Assembly (NCBI GenBank): GCA_963768885.1
Contig: CAVYJN010000014.1
Location: forward strand, 310,001 to 374,000
Direction: 5' to 3'
Source: DASRIA01 sp963768885
GTDB lineage: Bacteria; Actinomycetota; Thermoleophilia; Solirubrobacterales; JBBDJG01
DNA length: 64,000 nucleotides
In this document: in pieces, positions 27,315 to 35,600 of the stretch
Position numbering within the stretch: the first letter of the stretch is position 1
How the letters are laid out: each line of letters starts with the position of its first letter
Position numbers and translations under genes: made by a program
Notes under the pieces: generated by a model
Databases searched by the model: none
Seen by the model: only the letters and a program-made list of their open reading frames with translations
Told to the model about the DNA's origin: nothing

Positions 27315-29053
27315 AGCCTGCGCATTATCCGGGCGGCGTCGGGGGAGGTGCCCAGCGCGCGGCCGAACCCGTCGATGCCGATGCGCGCGACGACTCCCTC
27401 GCCGCGGCGGTAGACGACCACCGACGGACGGTCGCCGCCGGTCCCGGCGGAGGCCAGGAGCGCCGCGCCGCGCGGAAGCCGCAGCGACTCCTCGAGCGGC
27501 CCGAACGGCCCGAACGCGGCGGGGATGCCGGCGAAGAACCGGATGCGGTCGGTGAGCACCGCGACGGGCACCGGCTCGGGCTCCAGGCGCACGCGCTCGC
27601 CGAACCGCGCCGTGAGCGCGCGCCGCGGGGCGGTCAGCTCGCGCGATCCGAGCGCGCGCACGCTCCACTCGAACCCGTGGCGGCCGATCCATGCGACGCG
27701 CCCGCCGCCCCTCAGGTAGGTGCGCAACAGCGCCTCGACGGCGTAGCTCGCGAAGCGGGGTGCACCGGCGAACAGGACTCCCGTGTACCGGTCGAGCGCG
27801 GAGGCCCCCGCCTCGCTCGAGAGCGCGAGGTCCGTCGTCAGGTCGTAGCGCAGACGCTCGCGATCGAGGTATCGCAGCACGCCCGACTGGTCGGGGACGA
27901 ATCCCGGCGGCATGCCGTCGTGCGCGAACGGCCGGCGCGCGCTCACCCGGCGATCCTCGGGCAGCACGTCCGGATATCCGTCGCCGTTGACCTCGAGCGG
28001 GTTGCGCGCCTGCCAGGTGGTCGCCGGAAGGACCACGAGCACGCGCCGGCGGCGCTCCCCGCGGACGACGAACGGCGTCGTGTAGCGGTGCGAGCCGACC
28101 CGCACCGACAGCAGCGCGACTCCCGAGCGGCCCGACGGCACGCGCGCCACGATCGAGGCGCCGCGCGCGGAGCCGCGATCGACGACCCGGCTCGAGCCCA
28201 GCCTGCGCACGTGCCAGCGATAGCGCCTGCCGTCGGCCGAGACGTCGAATCGCGCGGTGCGGCCCGCGGCGGCGGCGCCGCGCACGCGTGCCGACACGTA
28301 CGTCACGGCCAGCCCCGGGTGACCACGCACGCGCCTGCGGGGCGGCGGCACGTCCGTCGGTCCGACGTTTCCGGCGGCGTCCTGGGCACGCACCACGAGC
28401 AGGTAGGCGCCGGTCGGGGCCGGGCTGCCCCTCACGATGCCGTCCCAGCGCACGGTCGCGTCACCCCGCGGGATCCGCTGCACGGCGACCAGGCGCGGCG
28501 GGCGGCGATCCGTGCGGTACACGAGCAGGCGGGCGCGGCGGGTGGGGCCGGCGAAGCGCACCTTCGCGCTGTTCGCCGCGCCCGCCCCGTCCGGGGAGAT
28601 CGAGTCCGGCGAAACCGACCGGACCACGGGGCGCGGAGGAACCGTGTCGAGGAAGAGCTTGCGCGGCGACGTGACCGTGCGGCCCTGACGCCGCAACCCG
28701 ACACTCAGGTGGTACTCGCCGTCGGAGGCCCGGCGGCCGGCGTCGTTGCGCCCGTCCCAGCGGAACCGGTAGCGCCGGCGCTTGCTGAGGGACACGTCCT
28801 CGGCGAGCGTGCGCACCTCGTCGCCGCCGCGCTTCACGATCGACACCGTGACATCGTCGGAGCGGCGCAGGCGCAGCGCGAACAGCGCCGCGTCGAAGCG
28901 GCCGTCGCCGTTCGGGGAGAAGCTGCGGCGGAAGGTGAGCTGCTCGATCACGGGCGTCGAGCGCTTCAGGCGCGTGGTCACGAAGAACGCCGCAAACGTC
29001 GCCACGACGAGGCCCGCGAAGATCAGCACGGGCACGGCCGCGGGGCGAGTCAT
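27293..29053 (-). CDS. Exported protein with FlgD-type Ig repeats and a dimethylformamidase-like C-terminal domain
   Basis: A 586-residue protein from ATG 29053 (AGGTGA six bases upstream; TTG 29083 and GTG 29062 are in frame). One N-terminal membrane helix anchors it (VPVLIFAGLVVATFAAFF). Two FlgD-Ig-like repeats follow (SFSPNGDGRFDAALF...YRFRWDGRNDAG and SISPDGAG...VRWDGIVRG). From about residue 335, VLVVLPATTWQARNPLEVNG and later GRVAWIGRHGFEW resemble the C-terminal domain of the N,N-dimethylformamidase large subunit family, a GATase-like fold. No catalytic role is proven. It sits between the LytR_C-like gene and the Wzy-like gene, so a role in surface polymer handling is likely. Confidence 0.7.
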   Translation of the reverse strand: MTRPAAVPVLIFAGLVVATFAAFFVTTRLKRSTPVIEQLTFRRSFSPNGDGRFDAALFALRLRRSDDVTVSIVKRGGDEVRTLAEDVSLSKRRRYRFRWDGRNDAGRRASDGEYHLSVGLRRQGRTVTSPRKLFLDTVPPRPVVRSVSPDSISPDGAGAANSAKVRFAGPTRRARLLVYRTDRRPPRLVAVQRIPRGDATVRWDGIVRGSPAPTGAYLLVVRAQDAAGNVGPTDVPPPRRRVRGHPGLAVTYVSARVRGAAAAGRTARFDVSADGRRYRWHVRRLGSSRVVDRGSARGASIVARVPSGRSGVALLSVRVGSHRYTTPFVVRGERRRRVLVVLPATTWQARNPLEVNGDGYPDVLPEDRRVSARRPFAHDGMPPGFVPDQSGVLRYLDRERLRYDLTTDLALSSEAGASALDRYTGVLFAGAPRFASYAVEALLRTYLRGGGRVAWIGRHGFEWSVRALGSRELTAPRRALTARFGERVRLEPEPVPVAVLTDRIRFFAGIPAAFGPFGPLEESLRLPRGAALLASAGTGGDRPSVVVYRRGEGVVARIGIDGFGRALGTSPDAARIMRRLWVLLSR

Positions 29054-29085
29054 GCGGGTCACCTGATGATCATCCTGGACCAAAC

Positions 29086-29111
29086 CGGCCGTTCTGCTCG
29101 CAGAACGGCCG
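29086..29111 (-). repeat. Variable-arm hairpin repeat, copy A
   Basis: An 11-bp perfect stem CGGCCGTTCTG / CAGAACGGCCG closes a 4-nt loop. On the minus strand the flanks read GAACAG before and GGTTTGnnnCAGGATG after, shared with the copy at 33017. A second hairpin (GACCGCC-TTTATT-GGCGATC, 29124-29143) overlaps the stop codon of the LytR_C-like gene. Together they could terminate or attenuate transcription inside the operon. Confidence 0.75.
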
Positions 29112-29131
29112 CCCTGTTCGATCGACCGCCT

Positions 29132-29890
29132 TTATTGGCGATCGCTGCCGACCAGCACCACCGCGTCGAAGGACCCCGCGATCTCCTCGTTGACCGAGTC
29201 GACGGGGCCCGTCTTGTCGATGCCGAGCCGGTTCGCCACCGCGCGTGCCGACCGGCTCTGGCCGCTGCGATAAAGCACCTCCGAGTCGGTCTGGTCGATG
29301 CGCGCGGCGTTGCCGATCGTGCCCAGCGTGAAGCCGCCGCTGCGCAGCTCCTCGCCCACCTGCGCGGCGAGGCCCTGTACCGCGGTGCCGTTCAGGACGG
29401 CGACGGTCACCTGGGACGGGTCGACGTTCACCTGGCGGCGCTTGCGATCGCCGCCGTCGTCGCCGGAGGCGCCGCGCGGGCTCTCCGCGCTGCCGGAGGT
29501 CGTGGAGGTGCCGTCGTCGCCGGTGACCTGCAGCACGGCGTAGGCGGCGCCGCCCGCGATCAGCAGCCCCGCGACCGCCATCGCGATGTAGCGCCCATAG
29601 GGAATGTGCACGTTGCGTATGCGCTCGCGCAGTGGTTTTCGCCTGCGTGGCTCGGCCGCCTGGGTGAAGGGGGTCGCGGGCAGCGAGTGCTGCGCGGCGG
29701 GCGTCGCCGGCGCGACCTCCGTGGCGCGCTCGCCCTGCTCGAGCCCGAGCGCGCGCTCGGGCGCGCGGCCAGCCCAGTCGCGCAGGCGGCGCACGTCGCG
29801 CGCCTGCGAGAAGTAGAGCAGCGCGAGGATCGCCAGCCCCAGGAAGGCGGCGAACCCGACATACGAGCCTACGCGCTCGACCAGGTCCAC
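29132..29890 (-). CDS. Membrane protein with LytR C-terminal domain
   Basis: A 252-residue protein. It has an N-terminal membrane helix (GFAAFLGLAILALLYFSQ), a charged cytoplasmic segment, a second helix (about 110-130, IAMAVAGLLIAGGAAYAVL), a Ser/Gly/Asp linker and a LytR_C domain at about 165-250 (VTVAVLNGTAVQGLAAQVGE, SEVLYRSGQSRSARAVANRL). LytR_C domains occur alone or fused to LCP ligases that attach polymers to peptidoglycan; no LCP catalytic domain is present here. GTG 29890 overlaps the upstream stop as TAGTG. Confidence 0.82.
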   Translation of the reverse strand: MDLVERVGSYVGFAAFLGLAILALLYFSQARDVRRLRDWAGRAPERALGLEQGERATEVAPATPAAQHSLPATPFTQAAEPRRRKPLRERIRNVHIPYGRYIAMAVAGLLIAGGAAYAVLQVTGDDGTSTTSGSAESPRGASGDDGGDRKRRQVNVDPSQVTVAVLNGTAVQGLAAQVGEELRSGGFTLGTIGNAARIDQTDSEVLYRSGQSRSARAVANRLGIDKTGPVDSVNEEIAGSFDAVVLVGSDRQ

Positions 29891-31809
29891 TAGTCGGCCA
29901 CTACGGAGCGGGCTCCCGCTCTCACGTCCGTGGCTCCATCGGTGTCGCCGGCGACCGTCTCTCCGTACGCCTCCCGGGCAAGCTGCGCGAGCGTCTGCGT
30001 GAGATAGGCCTCCTCGCGGCGCTCGACGAGCTGCTCGATCCGCTCGAACACCGAGTCGACCCAGTCGGGGTCGACCCGCGTGCGCTCGGCGCGGAGGATG
30101 CGGTCCGCCTCGGTGGGGACGGCGCGCTCGGCCGGGTGGAAGAGCTCCTCGCGCAGCTTCTCCCCGGGGCGCGGCCCGACGATGTCGATCGGCACATCCT
30201 CGGGATCCTGACCGGAGAGCCGGATCATGTTGCGCGCGAGGTCGATGATCTTGACCTGCTCGCCCATCTCGAGCACGAACGTCTCGCCTCCGCGCGCCAT
30301 GCGCCCGGCCCGGATGATCAGCTGGACGGACTCGGGGATCGTCATGAAGTAGCGCTGCATCTCCGGATGGGTGACGGTGACCGGACCGCCCTGCTCGATC
30401 TGGCGCCGGAACAGCGGCACCACGCTGCCGCTCGACCCGAGCACGTTGCCGAACCGCACGCAGCAGAAGACGGTGTGCTCGTGCCGCCGCCCGAGCGCCT
30501 CGACGATCCACTCGGCCATCGCCTTCGAGGCCCCCAGCGCCGTTGCCGGGTTCACGGCCTTGTCCGTCGACACGAGCACGAACCGCTCGGCGCCCGCCAC
30601 GGCCGCGGCCATCGCGGTCACCCGTGTGCCGATCGCGTTGTTGCGCACGGCCTCGAGCGGGTTCTCCTCGGTCAGCGACACGTGCTTGTAGGCGGCCGCA
30701 TGGAACACCACGTCGGGACGGAACCGCTGCATCACGTCGGTCATGCGCGCCTCCTCCTTGCAGTCGCCGAGGATCGACTCGCAGGCCGTGAAGTGGCGAT
30801 CGCGGATCAGCTCGCGCTCGATCTCGAACAGGTTGTCCTCGGCGTGGTCGAGCAGCACGAGCAGCTTCGGCCGCACCCGCGCGATCTGGCGGCACAACTC
30901 GGAGCCGATCGAGCCGCCGGCGCCCGTGACGAGCACGATGCGGTCGCGCAGGTACGCGCCCGACTCCTCGATGTCGACCGTGACCGGCTCGCGGCCGAGC
31001 ACGTCCTCGACGCGCACCTCCCGGACCTGGCGCATCAGGTTGACCGAGCCCGAGATCAGCTCGAACACGCCCGGAAGGGTCTTCACGGGGATGTCACGCT
31101 CGCGGCAGGCCCGCACCACGCGCTCGCGCAGCATGCCCGGCGCGGACGGGATCGCGATGATCACCTCGTCGGGCTCGGCGTCGTCGAGCAGGCGGTCCAG
31201 CTCCGCGGTGGTGCCGAGCACCTTCAGCTCGTGCACGCGCATACCGCGCTTGCGCGGGTCGTCGTCGACGAACCCGATCGGTGTCTGGCGAAGCGACGGA
31301 GTGCGCAACATCTCGCGCGCGACGAGCTGGCCGCCCTCGCCGGCGCCGACGATCAGGATCTCCCGGCCCTTCGGGATCATCGCGCCACGCGGCGGGCGCT
31401 CGAGCGCGCTGCGGATCGCCAGCCGCACGCCGCCGATCAGGGCGAGCGTCATGAGGCCGTCCATCACCGCGATCGACCGCGGCAGGTCGCTGTCCGTCGG
31501 TGACCACACGTAGAGCGCGCCGACCATCACGAGGCTCGCGACCACCACCGCCTTGAGGATCTGCTCGAAGTCGCGCAGCCCGACATAGCGCCACCACTTC
31601 TCGTAGAGGCCGAAGGCCGCGAAGATCAGGACCTTCCCGACGACCACGAAGGCGATCGTCTGCCAGAGCAGGTCGCTGTAGCGCGCCGGGATCCCCTGGT
31701 CGAACCGCAGCGCGAACGCGAGCCAGTAGGCGAGCGCCACCAGGCCCGCGTCGACCAGCAGCTGAACGAGGCGATGCCGGTAGACAGGGTCGTGCACGAC
31801 CTTCCGCAT
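29890..31809 (-). CDS. Membrane-bound nucleoside-diphosphate-sugar 4,6-dehydratase (CapD/PglF/WbpM type)
   Basis: A 639-residue protein. Four N-terminal helices (1-130) lead to a CoA-binding-like Rossmann domain (EILIVGAGEGGQLVARE near 150) and a catalytic SDR domain with VTGAGGSIGSELCRQIA near 295, HAAAYKHV and VSTDKAVNPATALGASK. The triad Tyr position is Leu, in line with the WbpM/FlaA1 group where Met stands there. These enzymes convert UDP-GlcNAc to a 4-keto-6-deoxy sugar. The DegT aminotransferase across the divergent junction would use that product. ATG 31809 follows a TAAACT box by 7 nt and heads the operon running down to wzx. Confidence 0.93.
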   Translation of the reverse strand: MRKVVHDPVYRHRLVQLLVDAGLVALAYWLAFALRFDQGIPARYSDLLWQTIAFVVVGKVLIFAAFGLYEKWWRYVGLRDFEQILKAVVVASLVMVGALYVWSPTDSDLPRSIAVMDGLMTLALIGGVRLAIRSALERPPRGAMIPKGREILIVGAGEGGQLVAREMLRTPSLRQTPIGFVDDDPRKRGMRVHELKVLGTTAELDRLLDDAEPDEVIIAIPSAPGMLRERVVRACRERDIPVKTLPGVFELISGSVNLMRQVREVRVEDVLGREPVTVDIEESGAYLRDRIVLVTGAGGSIGSELCRQIARVRPKLLVLLDHAEDNLFEIERELIRDRHFTACESILGDCKEEARMTDVMQRFRPDVVFHAAAYKHVSLTEENPLEAVRNNAIGTRVTAMAAAVAGAERFVLVSTDKAVNPATALGASKAMAEWIVEALGRRHEHTVFCCVRFGNVLGSSGSVVPLFRRQIEQGGPVTVTHPEMQRYFMTIPESVQLIIRAGRMARGGETFVLEMGEQVKIIDLARNMIRLSGQDPEDVPIDIVGPRPGEKLREELFHPAERAVPTEADRILRAERTRVDPDWVDSVFERIEQLVERREEAYLTQTLAQLAREAYGETVAGDTDGATDVRAGARSVVAD

Positions 31810-31816
31810 CTGCCGC

Positions 31817-31822
31817 AGTTTA
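31817..31822 (-). promoter_or_regulatory. -10 box of the capD-to-wzx operon, probable leaderless start
   Basis: On the minus strand TAAACT ends 7 nt before ATG 31809, with no ribosome-binding site in between. Confidence 0.45.
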
Positions 31823-31888
31823 CGGACTCAAGAAGCCGACACGGCGTGCTCCCATCGCGCATGAAAGCCGTGTTTGCAGCGTATTCGG

Positions 31889-32983
31889 CTAGGCGCTGAC
31901 GGTGCGCAGCGCCGCGGTGACCGCGGCGGCGGCGTGCCCGAGGGTCGGGCCCATGGGCAAAGCGAGGTTCGTGCGCGCCGCCCGCTCGGTCCCCGGAAGC
32001 TCGTCCGCGGGTCGCCAGGCCGTCATCGAGGGCTGGCGGTGGACCGGCACCCGGTAGTAGGACCGGGCGGCGATGCCCTCCTCCCCGAGCAGCGCGGCGA
32101 GCGCGTCCGGGTCCTCGGCGCGGGTCACGAACATGTGGTACGCCGGCTGCTCGCCGGCGCGTGCCGCCGGCGGCTGCGCGAATGCGCCGATCCCCGCCTC
32201 CACGTACGCCGACGCGAGCGCGCGGCGGCGATCGTTCCAGTCGTCGAGGCGTGCCAGGACAGCGCGCAGGATCGCCGCCTGGATCGCGTCGAGCCGCGAG
32301 TTCCAGCCCACGGCCTCGAACGTCGCCTTGTCGCGCGAGCCGTGGAAGCGCAGCATCCGCGCCCGCTCGGCGAGCGCGTCGTCATCGGTCGCGATCGCGC
32401 CGCCGTCGCCGAGGCAGAAGAGGTTCTTGGACGGGAAGAAGCTGAAGGTCGCGACGTCTCCGAGGCTGCCCGCGCGACGGCCGCCGAGCCTGGCGCCGGT
32501 CGCCTGCGCCGTGTCCTCGACGATCGCGATGTCGCGCCCCGCGAGCAGCTCCCGGAGCCCGTCCACCGGGGCCACGCGGCCGAACAGGTGGACGGCGATC
32601 ACGGCGCGCGTCGCCGGTGTGAGCGCCGCCTCGACGGTCTCGGGCGTGATGCAGAAGGTCTCGGGATCGATGTCGCAGAACACGGGCCGCGCGCCGGTGT
32701 GCGGGATCGCCTCCGCGCTCGCGTAGAAGGTGAACGAGGGGACCACCACGTCGTCGCCCGGACCGACGCCGAGGGCGGTCAGCGACAGCGTCAGCGCGTC
32801 CGTCCCGTTCGCGACGCCGACGACGTGGCCCACGCCCAGGAACGCCGCCAACTCGCGCTCGAACGCCTCGACCTCCGGGCCCAGGATGAAGCGACCCGAC
32901 TCCAGCACGCGGGCGAGGGCGGCGTCCACCTCGCCGCGAATCTCGCCCAGCAGGGCCTCCGTGTCGAACAGGGGAATCGCCAC
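31889..32983 (-). CDS. DegT/DnrJ/EryC1/StrS family sugar aminotransferase
   Basis: A 364-residue PLP enzyme. Substrate and cofactor regions are clear: GVANGTDALTLSLTALGVGPGDDV, PSFTFYASAEAI, DIDPETFCI, and the catalytic Lys in FSFFPSKNLFCLGDGGA near 185. GWNSRLDAIQAAIL and YHMFVTRAEDPDAL complete the fold. Such enzymes aminate keto-sugars made by 4,6-dehydratases like the one next door. GTG 32983 has TAGCGT 8 nt upstream; GAAGGG overlaps that gap but sits only 2 nt from the start. Confidence 0.94.
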   Translation of the reverse strand: MAIPLFDTEALLGEIRGEVDAALARVLESGRFILGPEVEAFERELAAFLGVGHVVGVANGTDALTLSLTALGVGPGDDVVVPSFTFYASAEAIPHTGARPVFCDIDPETFCITPETVEAALTPATRAVIAVHLFGRVAPVDGLRELLAGRDIAIVEDTAQATGARLGGRRAGSLGDVATFSFFPSKNLFCLGDGGAIATDDDALAERARMLRFHGSRDKATFEAVGWNSRLDAIQAAILRAVLARLDDWNDRRRALASAYVEAGIGAFAQPPAARAGEQPAYHMFVTRAEDPDALAALLGEEGIAARSYYRVPVHRQPSMTAWRPADELPGTERAARTNLALPMGPTLGHAAAAVTAALRTVSA

Positions 32984-32991
32984 TGCCCTTC

Positions 32992-32997
32992 ACGCTA
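32992..32997 (-). promoter_or_regulatory. -10 box of the DegT aminotransferase gene
   Basis: On the minus strand TAGCGT ends 8 nt before GTG 32983. The spacing matches the other leaderless candidates in the window. Confidence 0.35.
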
Positions 32998-33016
32998 CCC
33001 TGTCGGCGGAACAGAA

Positions 33017-33042
33017 CGGCCGGCCTGCGCGCAGGCCGGCCG
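33017..33042 (+). repeat. Variable-arm hairpin repeat, copy B (reaches the dedA start codon)
   Basis: A 12-bp perfect inverted repeat CGGCCGGCCTGC / GCAGGCCGGCCG is flanked by GAACAGAA upstream and GGTTTGCCGCAGGATGG downstream. The ATG in the downstream flank is the dedA start codon (33055). It lies between divergent starts, so it cannot be an ordinary 3' terminator. Confidence 0.75.
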
Positions 33043-33054
33043 GTTTGCCGCAGG

Positions 33055-33723
33055 ATGGTCGCGCCTCTCTACACAGCCTCGCTGACCGAGCCGATCGTCG
33101 ACTTCGCGACGAACGTCGTCGGCGACCTCGGGCTCGCCGGCATCTTCGTCCTGATGCTGCTGGACAGCGCATGCATCCCCACTTCGAGCGAGGCGATCAT
33201 GCTGTTCGCGGGCTTCGAGGTATCGGACGGCCGCTTCACGATGCTGGAGATCGTGGTCGCGGGCGTGCTCGGCAACCTGGTCGGCTCGTGGATCGCCTAC
33301 GGGATCGGCTACTACGGTCGCGTCGAGCTGCTCGAGAAGCACGGCAAGTGGCTGCACATCACGCCCAAGCACCTGGCCTGGGCCGACCGCTGGTTCGAGC
33401 GCTACGGCGGGCCGACCGTCTTCTTCTCCCGGATGCTGCCCGTGATCCGTACCTTCATCTCCCTGCCCGCGGGTGTCGCCCGGATGCCTTTCTGGAAGTT
33501 CACCTTCCTGAGCATCGCGGGGATCATCCCCTGGGTGCTCGCCTTCGCGCTCGTCGGCAACGAGGTCGGGGACCGCTGGGACGAGTGGCAGGAGAGCCTC
33601 CACTACGGCGACTACGTCATCCTCGCCGGGATCCTCGGCGGCATCGTCTACCTGATCTGGCGCCGTCGGCGAAACAAGATGGGCGCTCAGACGGACACCC
33701 CCGTACCGGACGCTCCCCGCTAG
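33055..33723 (+). CDS. DedA family membrane protein
   Basis: A 222-residue inner-membrane protein of the DedA/VTT family. It has LLDSACIPTSSEAIMLFAGFE near 40, GNLVGSWIAYGIGYYGR near 80, and the hallmark FFSRMLPVIRTFISLPAGVARMPFWKF near 125-150. Members are lipid scramblases or undecaprenyl-phosphate/phosphatidylethanolamine transporters. Its stop is directly adjacent to the GTG of uppP, so it probably recycles undecaprenyl phosphate together with UppP. The start codon lies in the flank of a hairpin repeat. Confidence 0.93.
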   Translation: MVAPLYTASLTEPIVDFATNVVGDLGLAGIFVLMLLDSACIPTSSEAIMLFAGFEVSDGRFTMLEIVVAGVLGNLVGSWIAYGIGYYGRVELLEKHGKWLHITPKHLAWADRWFERYGGPTVFFSRMLPVIRTFISLPAGVARMPFWKFTFLSIAGIIPWVLAFALVGNEVGDRWDEWQESLHYGDYVILAGILGGIVYLIWRRRRNKMGAQTDTPVPDAPR

Positions 33724-34527
33724 GTGGCGGAACTCCCGTTCGCAGAAGCGGTGGCACTTGGCGTGATCCAGGGGCCGACCGAACTGCTGCCCGTCTCGAG
33801 CTCCGGGCACCTCGTGCTCGTTCCCGATCTGCTCGGCTGGCGCTACCGGGAGCTCGACCCGGAGCTGCGCAAGTCCTTCGAGGTCGCATTGCACGCGGGC
33901 GGAGCGCTCGCCCTGCTGATCGGCCTGCGCCGTGAGGTCGCCGACTACGCGCGGTCCCTGGGACCGGCGAACCTCGCCACGCTGACGCTGTCGTTCGCGC
34001 CGGCGGCGCTGGCCGCGTACCTGTTCGAGCGGCCGATCGAGCAGCGGCTCGGCGAGGCCGGCCCGGTCGCGGTGGCGCTGATCGCCGGCTCGGTCGCGAT
34101 GGCGGCCGCGGACGGGCGGCCCGAGGAGCGCTCCCGAGAGGAGGCCGGGCCGCTCGACGCGCTCGTGATCGGCGTGGCACAGGCGTTCGCCCTGGCCCCG
34201 GGGATCTCGCGCAACGGAGCGACCCTCACGGCGGCGCGCCTGCTGCGGTTCCGTCGTGCCGACGCGAACGTGATCTCCCGTCAGATCGCGCTGCCCGTGA
34301 TCCTCGGCGCAGCCGGCCTGAAGGGTGTGCGGCTGGCGCGGCGTGGGCTGCCGCCCGAGACGGCGCGCGGGATGATCGCGGGCGCCGTCGCGGCATTCGC
34401 CTCCACCCTGTTGTCGCTGCGGCTCATCACGATGCTCGAGCGCGGCCGCTCGCTGCGTCCCTACGCCGCGTATCGCGCGATGCTCGGCGCCGGGGCGCTC
34501 GCGGCGCTCGCGCGGAGACGGGCATGA
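33724..34527 (+). CDS. uppP: Undecaprenyl-diphosphatase
   Basis: A 267-residue BacA/UppP-type phosphatase that converts undecaprenyl diphosphate to the monophosphate carrier. The first motif (residues about 14-31) reads IQGPTELLPVSSSGHL, with Gln and Glu at the (E/Q)xxxE positions. The second is PGISRNGATLTAARLLR near 159-175, with Asn where PGxSRSxxT usually has Ser. About seven to eight membrane helices are visible. GTG 33724 abuts the dedA stop, and its own stop overlaps the purM start (ATGA). Confidence 0.93.
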   Translation: MAELPFAEAVALGVIQGPTELLPVSSSGHLVLVPDLLGWRYRELDPELRKSFEVALHAGGALALLIGLRREVADYARSLGPANLATLTLSFAPAALAAYLFERPIEQRLGEAGPVAVALIAGSVAMAAADGRPEERSREEAGPLDALVIGVAQAFALAPGISRNGATLTAARLLRFRRADANVISRQIALPVILGAAGLKGVRLARRGLPPETARGMIAGAVAAFASTLLSLRLITMLERGRSLRPYAAYRAMLGAGALAALARRRA

Positions 34528-35597
34528 GCGACGCCTACGCGCGGTCGGGCGTCGACACCGACGAGGCGCACGAGGGCGTCGGCGCGCTGGTCGCCGCGCT
34601 CGCGCGCATCGACACGGGCCTGCCGAGCCGCTCGCTCGTGGCGCCCGGCCACTACGCGAGCGTGCTCGCGCTCGACGAGCTGACCGGGATCGCGATCTGC
34701 ACCGACGGCGTCGGCACGAAGCTGATCGTCGCCGAGCAGGCCGGGCGCTTCGACACCGTCGGGATCGACTGCGTCGCGATGAACGTCAACGACCTCGTAT
34801 GCGTCGGAGCCGAGCCGATCGCGATGGTCGACTACGTCGCCGTCGAGCTCGCCGACCGGGACATGCTGGCCGCGCTCGGCGAAGGCCTGCGTGACGGCGC
34901 GTCCCAGGCTCGCGTCGAGATCCCCGGGGGCGAGCTGGCCCAGGTTCCGGAGATGCTGAAGGGACATCCCTCGCCGCGCGGCATCGACCTGGTCGGAACC
35001 GCGATCGGGGTCGTGCAGCGCGACCGGATCCTGACCGGCGAGCGGATCGCGCCCGGCGACGCGGTGATCGGCGTCCCGTCGAGCGGGCTGCACTCGAACG
35101 GCTATTCGCTCGCGCGGCGCGCGCTGCTCGAGCAGGGGGGCCTGGCGCTCGACGACACGCCCACCGAGCTCGGCCGCGCGCTCGCCGACGAGTTGCTCGA
35201 GCCGACCGTGATCTACGTGCGCGCGGCACTCGACCTGCTGCGCTCCGATCTGCAGGTGCGCGGCCTCGCGCACATCACCGGCGACGGGCTGCTGAACCTC
35301 CTGCGGCTCAATCCCGGCGTCGGGTTCCACATCGACGCGCCGCTCGACCCCCATCCGGTCTTCGGCCTGATCCAGCGCTGCGGGGACGTCCCGGACGCGG
35401 AGATGTGGGAGGTCTTCAACATGGGAACCGGACTGTGCTGCGTGGTGGACCGCGCCGACGCGCCGGCCGCGACGGAGATCGTGGGCTCGCATCATCCCGG
35501 CGCACGCGTGATCGGCGAGGTCACCGACAGCGTCGGCACCGTGCGCATCCCGCCCGCCGGGCTGGTCGGCGACTCGCGCGGGTTCCGCTCGGCGTAG
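34524..35597 (+). CDS. purM: Phosphoribosylformylglycinamidine cyclo-ligase (AIR synthetase)
   Basis: A 357-residue purine biosynthesis enzyme converting FGAM plus ATP to AIR. Features are YARSGVDTDEA at the N-terminus, ICTDGVGTKLIVAEQ and the ATP/metal-site GIDCVAMNVNDLVCVGAEP near 75-95, GVPSSGLHSNGYSLARR near 190, and HITGDGLLNLLRLNPG near 250. The PurM/AIRS two-domain fold is complete. Its ATGA overlap with uppP couples a purine gene to cell-envelope genes, an uncommon arrangement. It converges on the DsbA-like gene with a 3-bp gap. Confidence 0.95.
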   Translation: MSDAYARSGVDTDEAHEGVGALVAALARIDTGLPSRSLVAPGHYASVLALDELTGIAICTDGVGTKLIVAEQAGRFDTVGIDCVAMNVNDLVCVGAEPIAMVDYVAVELADRDMLAALGEGLRDGASQARVEIPGGELAQVPEMLKGHPSPRGIDLVGTAIGVVQRDRILTGERIAPGDAVIGVPSSGLHSNGYSLARRALLEQGGLALDDTPTELGRALADELLEPTVIYVRAALDLLRSDLQVRGLAHITGDGLLNLLRLNPGVGFHIDAPLDPHPVFGLIQRCGDVPDAEMWEVFNMGTGLCCVVDRADAPAATEIVGSHHPGARVIGEVTDSVGTVRIPPAGLVGDSRGFRSA

Positions 35598-35600
35598 CCG

